From positions 1 through 36,814 of the forward strand of contig JAFLRO010000023.1 of the NCBI GenBank assembly GCA_022511425.1: a DNA stretch of 36,814 bases. Reading direction: 5' to 3'. This DNA is from Acetatifactor sp. (GTDB taxonomy: Bacteria; Bacillota; Clostridia; Lachnospirales; Lachnospiraceae). Below are positions 32,766-36,814 of the stretch, one piece after another (position 1 is the stretch's first letter; each line of letters opens with the position of its first letter). Both the position numbers and the translations under genes were made by a program. The notes under the pieces were generated by a model. It did not search any database, was not told where the DNA came from, and was given only the letters and a program-made list of their open reading frames with translations.

Positions 32766-34997
32766 ATGAAACTATTATATACATTAACTCCGCCACAGAT
32801 TGATGCGATTGCTCTGGAACCGGGAGAAAAGCTTTGGTATTGTGTTCCTGTGGATCTGTGGTTTGACAATCAGAGTAAGCTGGCAAAAGAGTCCTATACG
32901 GCTTTAAGTTGGCTGGCTGTAACGGAAAAGAGATTTCTGGTGCTGGACGACACGACAGTGACAGCCTCTTTCCTGCTAAAGGACTGTGAGAAAATCAAGT
33001 GTGAGCATCAGGTTCACAGCGGTATCGTTACAATCATCACCAAAGAAGGGAAGGAAATCTGTGCCGCACGATTCTCCATGAGGCACATTATTCGTGTGTC
33101 CTATGTGACCCGGGGTGCCCAGTCCATTATCACTGCTATGGAGGACGGCAAGGTGCCCGGAGAGGCAGATCGGGTGAAGAGCCTGGAATATGAGAAGTAC
33201 TGTGAGAAATGCGGCCGCGCCCTTCCAGGCACCAGCAAGTGCCCCTACTGCGAGGGCAAGGCTGACATTATGGGAAAGTTTCTCCTGCTTTGCGGCGAGT
33301 ACATCGGAAAGCTGCTGCTCATCTCTCTGCTGATGGTGTTGGTGGCGGCGGTGAACCTTATAATCCCTTTGATTCAGCGGGAGTTTATTGACAAAACTCT
33401 TTCCTCCGGTGAGGGTACATGGACGGATTTATGGCTGTTTGTTGGAATTACTTTCTTCTTACTGGTCAGCAGAATCCTACTGCAGGTGGCGCGCTTCTGG
33501 AATTGTTCCAAGCTGGGGGCATCCCTAAGTATGACGCTTAGGAAAAAGCTGTATTATAAGATACAGACGCTGTCTCTTTCCTTTATCAACAACAGGAAGC
33601 CCGGTGAGCTTATGAACCGTGTTTCCCATGACACCCGGCAGATCCGTACTTTCATGGAAGAAGTGTTCGGAGACATGTTCTCCACTTTGCTCACCATGAT
33701 TGTATCGCTGGTGGTGATGTTCATGATCAGCTGGAAAATGACACTGCTGTCAATGGTGTTTATCGTTTTGGTGTTTGTGATTTCCAGGGCATTCTGGCAT
33801 CATATTCGGGTGATTTTTCACAAACAGTGGTTGAAATCCGATGACTTGAGCAGCAGTCTGCAGGATATTATTTCAGGTATCCGTGTGGTGAAGTCCTTTG
33901 GTAAGGAGGAGAGAGAGGCCAAACGTTTCATGAAGAAGGCCAACGAATTTGCCGCCATCAGCCGAAAGAATGAGACTTTCTGGGCTGTGTTTTTCCCAAT
34001 TCTCACCTTTTTGATGGGATGTGGAACTTATATAGCGGTGTTGTTCGGCGGCATGGATGTGCTGGAGGGCAGTATGTCCATGGGTGAGCTGGTGCAGTAT
34101 ATTACATATTGCGGTTATTTGTTCGGGCCTTTGGGCTGGATGACCCACCTGCCCCGCGCCGTGATGCAGATGATTACCAGTCTGAACCGTATTTATGATG
34201 TGCTGGACGAGGAGCCCCAGTTGGCGGATAAGGAGGACAGCAAGGAATTTGAAATTCAGGGAGCTTTTACCTTCGAGCGGATATCCTTTGGCTATCAGAC
34301 TTATGAGCCGGTGCTGGAAAACATCAGTTTTCAGGTACAGCCCGGTGAGATGATCGGTCTGGTGGGGCCTTCCGGTGCTGGAAAATCCACCCTGATCAAT
34401 CTGATCATGCGGCTTTATGACGTGGATCAGGGAAAGATCACTATTGATGGTGTTGATATCCGGGATATCAAGATGGAATGCCTACACTCTCAGATTGGTG
34501 TGGTGCTGCAGGAGACCTTCCTTTTCTCCGGAACGATTCTGGCAAACATCCGGTTCGCAAGGCAGGACGCCACCCTGGAAGAGGTAATCCAGGCGGCGAA
34601 AGCGGCAAATGCCCATGACTTTATTTGCAAGACACCTGATGGGTACAACACCTATGTGGGTGAGCACGGATATAACCTTTCAGGAGGAGAAAGACAACGT
34701 ATTGCCATTGCGAGGGCTATTCTGAATAATCCCAGGCTTCTGATCCTGGATGAGGCTACTTCGGCACTGGATACGGAGAGTGAATTCCTGATTCAACAGG
34801 CTCTGGATCGCCTGGTGAAGGGCAGGACCACCTTTGCCATTGCACACAGACTATCCACCCTGCGTAATGCGGACCGTCTTGTTGTGATTGACAAGCATGG
34901 TGTAGCGGAAATCGGTACTCACAATGAGCTGCTGGAGAAGAAGGGCATGTACTATGACCTTGTGACTGCGCAGCTGAAGATGGCGGAAGGGAAATAA
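32766..34997 (+). CDS. ABC exporter 2 with N-terminal PH-like domain and zinc-ribbon segment
   Basis: 743 residues, ATG at 32766 after GAGGAAAC. It has the same layout as exporter 1: a ~140-residue beta-rich N-terminal domain (ALSWLAVTEKRFLVLDDTTV), then CEKCG and CPYC knuckles at about residues 147-165, six membrane helices, and a full ATPase domain (Walker A GPSGAGKST, signature LSGGERQR, Walker B LLILDEATSALD, H-loop IAHRLST). Both copies have intact catalytic Glu and signature motifs, so neither ATP site is obviously dead, unlike BmrCD or TM287/288. The 217-bp gap after the DUF1854 gene shows only weak hairpins and no convincing promoter. Confidence 0.88.
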   Translation: MKLLYTLTPPQIDAIALEPGEKLWYCVPVDLWFDNQSKLAKESYTALSWLAVTEKRFLVLDDTTVTASFLLKDCEKIKCEHQVHSGIVTIITKEGKEICAARFSMRHIIRVSYVTRGAQSIITAMEDGKVPGEADRVKSLEYEKYCEKCGRALPGTSKCPYCEGKADIMGKFLLLCGEYIGKLLLISLLMVLVAAVNLIIPLIQREFIDKTLSSGEGTWTDLWLFVGITFFLLVSRILLQVARFWNCSKLGASLSMTLRKKLYYKIQTLSLSFINNRKPGELMNRVSHDTRQIRTFMEEVFGDMFSTLLTMIVSLVVMFMISWKMTLLSMVFIVLVFVISRAFWHHIRVIFHKQWLKSDDLSSSLQDIISGIRVVKSFGKEEREAKRFMKKANEFAAISRKNETFWAVFFPILTFLMGCGTYIAVLFGGMDVLEGSMSMGELVQYITYCGYLFGPLGWMTHLPRAVMQMITSLNRIYDVLDEEPQLADKEDSKEFEIQGAFTFERISFGYQTYEPVLENISFQVQPGEMIGLVGPSGAGKSTLINLIMRLYDVDQGKITIDGVDIRDIKMECLHSQIGVVLQETFLFSGTILANIRFARQDATLEEVIQAAKAANAHDFICKTPDGYNTYVGEHGYNLSGGERQRIAIARAILNNPRLLILDEATSALDTESEFLIQQALDRLVKGRTTFAIAHRLSTLRNADRLVVIDKHGVAEIGTHNELLEKKGMYYDLVTAQLKMAEGK

Positions 34998-35025
34998 TGA
35001 CCACTTGAGAAGAGGAGGGTACGCT

Positions 35026-35670
35026 TTGGAAAATGCGAAATATGCTGTGTTAATTTATCCTAGTTTTTCGTTGCAGGAGATAACCTGTTTGACCTCATGC
35101 CTGTCCGTTTGGTTTGAGGAAAAGATTGATATTATTGCAAGCGAAAGAAAGACATACATAAGTGAGGACGGCTTTCAAGTGATTCCTCAGAGAACTTTTG
35201 AAGAGGTAGAACCTGGTGATTATTCTTGTATTATTTTACCGGGCACAATCTATCTGTTATTTGCATTGTATGATGATAAGCTAATTGATTTTCTGAGACG
35301 TGGAAAAGATGCAGATACATTATTTGCAGCCATATCATCCTCGCCCATTCTTCTGTCAAAAGCGGGCTTGTTGGACGGCAGGGATTTCACTGCTGGGTAC
35401 TTTATGCAGATGGCAGATGTTTTCCCATTTATTGACAAGTCACATTTTATTCACAAGCCGATAGTGGAAAGCGGGAATGTGATTACGGGCATCGGTATGT
35501 TCTTTCGGGAATTTGCGGAAAAGGTGTTAAATAGATTGGGTTATGATGTTGGCCCTGATTTTATGAATATGGATGTCAATAAGTACACTGAATCCGATTT
35601 GACTTTTTACTGGTCAGATGAAGAATATAAGGAGTTCCTGGAGGAATTAAAAGATTTTAAAAAAGATTAA
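35026..35670 (+). CDS. DJ-1/PfpI-family protein lacking the usual nucleophile Cys
   Basis: 214 residues from the TTG at 35026 (AGGAGGG 6 nt upstream); the longer frame at 35005 runs through this site. The N-terminus YAVLIYPSFSLQEIT and the elbow region AAISSSPILLSKAGLLDG follow the DJ-1/PfpI pattern. The residue that is Cys in active members (AAICxGP) is Ser104 here, and the following His is also Ser. It is therefore unlikely to act as a glyoxalase or protease and may bind a ligand, as in related regulators. It begins 28 bp after exporter 2 and could be co-transcribed with it. Confidence 0.75.
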   Translation: MENAKYAVLIYPSFSLQEITCLTSCLSVWFEEKIDIIASERKTYISEDGFQVIPQRTFEEVEPGDYSCIILPGTIYLLFALYDDKLIDFLRRGKDADTLFAAISSSPILLSKAGLLDGRDFTAGYFMQMADVFPFIDKSHFIHKPIVESGNVITGIGMFFREFAEKVLNRLGYDVGPDFMNMDVNKYTESDLTFYWSDEEYKEFLEELKDFKKD

Positions 35671-35735
35671 TTATCGAATATATGCAATAAATGGGAAGTA
35701 GTATTATGTCATTTATAATGGAGGATAATCAGGTG

Positions 35736-35768
35736 ATGAAACGAATTAATTACTCGGTGCAGTTTTAA
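35736..35768 (+). CDS. Possible 10-codon leader ORF before the methyltransferase
   Basis: ATG at 35736 with GGAGG (35720-35724) 11 nt upstream encodes MKRINYSVQF and stops inside the left arm of a long stem-loop. This is the layout of a translational attenuator leader, but the ORF is tiny, a promoter is not clear (a TATAAT at 35714 has no -35), and chance cannot be excluded. Confidence 0.3.
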   Translation: MKRINYSVQF

Positions 35769-35833
35769 CTGACAACAGATTGCATCGAGAGAAATATTTC
35801 AGGCATAAGCCTATGTTGTCAGGAACTGCACCG
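35755..35833 (+). repeat. Long imperfect inverted repeat in front of the methyltransferase gene
   Basis: CGGTGCAGTT (35755-35764) and CTGACAACA (35769-35777) pair in turn with AACTGCACCG (35824-35833) and TGTTGTCAG (35814-35822), giving 19 pairs around a 36-nt interior. No T run follows either arm, so it is not a standard terminator. It lies 32 bp before the start codon and may be a leader structure or a small insertion remnant. Confidence 0.7.
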
Positions 35834-35865
35834 TTCAAACCAAATTGAATTTGAAAGGAGCAGAA

Positions 35866-36624
35866 ATGAATATTGAAGAATTAAAAACTCTTTGGAAACA
35901 AGAAGAGGATATGGCGCACATTCGTGGGTGGGATTTTTCCCATATTCACGGAAGATATGAGGCAAAACAGGATTTGCCATGGAATTATGAGTCGATTGTC
36001 AGAAATTATTTGACTAAAGACACAGACATTCTGGATTATGATACAGGAGGTGGAGAATTCCTGCTCTCATTAAAGCATCCATATCATAAGACCTCAGCTA
36101 CAGAAGGATATCCTCCGAATGTGAAGCTATGCGGTGAAATACTGACTCCATTAGGAATACATTTCAGGGAATGCAATAATGCTTCTGCGATTCCATTTGA
36201 TGATGCATCATTTGACCTGATCATCAATCGGCACGGAGATTTTGATGCGCCGGAGTTATACAGACTGTTAAAGGGCAACGGGATCTTTGTCACAGAGCAG
36301 GTTGGTGGAGAGAATGATCGTGATCTGGTAGAGATGGTACTTCCAGGTATCCCTAAGCCATTTCCGCATCTGAACCTGAAGGAACAGCGGGAAGCGTTTG
36401 AAAAAACAGGTTTTCAAATACTGCAAGCAGAAGAAGCATTTAGGCCTATTACTTTCTATGATGTTGGAGCTTTTGTATGGTTTGCCCGAATCATCGAATG
36501 GGAATTTCCTGGTTTTTCAGTGGACAGATGCTTTGATGAACTGTTAAAAATGCATGATTGCATTAAGAAGAATGGGAAAATCACTGGAACGATACATCGA
36601 TATTTGATTGTGGCTAAGAAATAA
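35866..36624 (+). CDS. Class I SAM-dependent methyltransferase
   Basis: 252 residues from the ATG at 35866 (AAAGGAG 5 nt upstream); the TTG frame at 35845 is not needed. The SAM-binding motif I is ILDYDTGGGEFLLSL (about residue 58), with an acidic motif II region ATEGYPPN and motif IV-like IPFDDASFDLIINRH, then ELYRLLKGNGIFVTEQ, as in UbiE/SmtA-like enzymes. The target is not identifiable. It is flanked by two long inverted repeats, suggesting an accessory gene acquired as a small unit (inference). Confidence 0.85.
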   Translation: MNIEELKTLWKQEEDMAHIRGWDFSHIHGRYEAKQDLPWNYESIVRNYLTKDTDILDYDTGGGEFLLSLKHPYHKTSATEGYPPNVKLCGEILTPLGIHFRECNNASAIPFDDASFDLIINRHGDFDAPELYRLLKGNGIFVTEQVGGENDRDLVEMVLPGIPKPFPHLNLKEQREAFEKTGFQILQAEEAFRPITFYDVGAFVWFARIIEWEFPGFSVDRCFDELLKMHDCIKKNGKITGTIHRYLIVAKK

Positions 36625-36660
36625 ACTATGCACCTTTCACATTTGCTTATTAGGAAAACT

Positions 36661-36748
36661 ATTTAGATTAAATCGAAAATGCAGTAAACATAAAGGCATA
36701 TCAGCCGGGTTGCCTTCCGTTTACTGCATCATCGATTCTAACCTAAAT
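36661..36748 (+). repeat. Long imperfect inverted repeat downstream of the methyltransferase
   Basis: ATGCAGTAAAC (36679-36689) pairs with GTTTACTGCAT (36719-36729); inside it AAGGCA (36693-36698) pairs with TGCCTT (36711-36716); outside it AATCG/CGATT and ATTTAG/CTAAAT extend the symmetry to 36661-36748. No T run follows. It ends 23 bp before the start of the next gene and may be a terminator-independent leader structure or a MITE-like element. Confidence 0.65.
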
Positions 36749-36771
36749 TATTTGTATCCGAGGAATCTGGA

Positions 36772-36814
36772 ATGAATGATATTAATAAGGCGATTATAGA
36801 CGCTGTTATAAAAA
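36772..36814 (+). CDS. Start of a gene cut by the window edge
   Basis: ATG at 36772 with GAGGAAT 5 nt upstream opens a frame of 14 codons (MNDINKAIIDAVIK) that runs off the window. The start resembles those of some small nucleotidyltransferase-domain proteins, but too little is visible to name it. Confidence 0.45.
   Translation, partial: MNDINKAIIDAVIK

Noticed and set aside
35755..35833. Intrinsic terminator or integron attC site
   Set aside because: No T run follows either arm, and the attC core boxes (RYYYAAC/GTTRRRY) are not at the ends.

Overview
The window looks like chromosomal DNA of a Lachnospiraceae-type anaerobic Firmicute (class Clostridia). This is an inference from gene content and signals: a pta-ackA acetate pair with a consensus CcpA cre site, tmcAL, the ACT (UPF0237)/UPF0210 pair, a polA-coaE-FtsA-like run, strong AGGAGG ribosome binding sites, sigma-A type promoters, and fusion proteins (FUSC-HAD, MerR-RDD) of a kind common in gut clostridia. 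No rRNA, tRNA, CRISPR array, intact insertion sequence or prophage was seen.

Layout. (1) 1-3.5 kb: a FUSC-type membrane protein fused to a HAD-like domain; convergent to it, a membrane-tethered MerR-RDD regulator with its own 19-bp-spacer promoter; then an inverted repeat and a decayed traX. (2) 3.6-8.1 kb: a moxR - DUF58 - transglutaminase (TgpA-like) operon. (3) 8.1-11.5 kb: a membrane c-di-GMP phosphodiesterase (degenerate GGDEF, intact EAL) followed closely by a DRE-TIM aldolase-family protein. (4) 11.5-18.5 kb: a compact housekeeping run of zinc-finger membrane protein, polA, coaE, FtsA-like protein and a WalJ/YycJ-type metallo-hydrolase, with stop/start overlaps between several genes. 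(5) 18.5-20.4 kb: the ACT and UPF0210 genes, separated by a region with tandem and mutually exclusive hairpins. (6) 20.4-24.4 kb: tmcAL on the minus strand, divergent from pta-ackA, with a cre between them and a strong terminator after ackA. (7) 24.5-28 kb: an ECF sigma factor, a six-helix membrane protein, an ABC ATPase and an ABC permease, laid out like the B. subtilis sigY-yxl operon. (8) 28.1-29.3 kb: a membrane-anchored C39-like cysteine peptidase. (9) 29.35-35 kb: the most interesting stretch. A complete mini-transcription unit (promoter, 26-codon ORF with a strong ribosome binding site, intrinsic terminator) lies directly in front of an ABC exporter - DUF1854 - ABC exporter cassette. 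Both exporters carry an unusual N-terminal domain plus a four-cysteine zinc-ribbon-like segment. (10) 35-36.8 kb: a DJ-1/PfpI-like protein lacking the usual cysteine, a methyltransferase and the start of a further gene; the last two are each preceded by a long imperfect inverted repeat.

Links between the genes: pta and AckA convert acetyl-CoA to acetate and ATP under likely carbon-catabolite control. MoxR, DUF58 and TgpA form a known chaperone/membrane-protease-like set. The sigma-ABC operon is probably a self-contained envelope-stress or export regulon. The best candidate for a little-described system is the leader-ORF/terminator-controlled ABC-DUF1854-ABC exporter. Its substrate cannot be read from the sequence.
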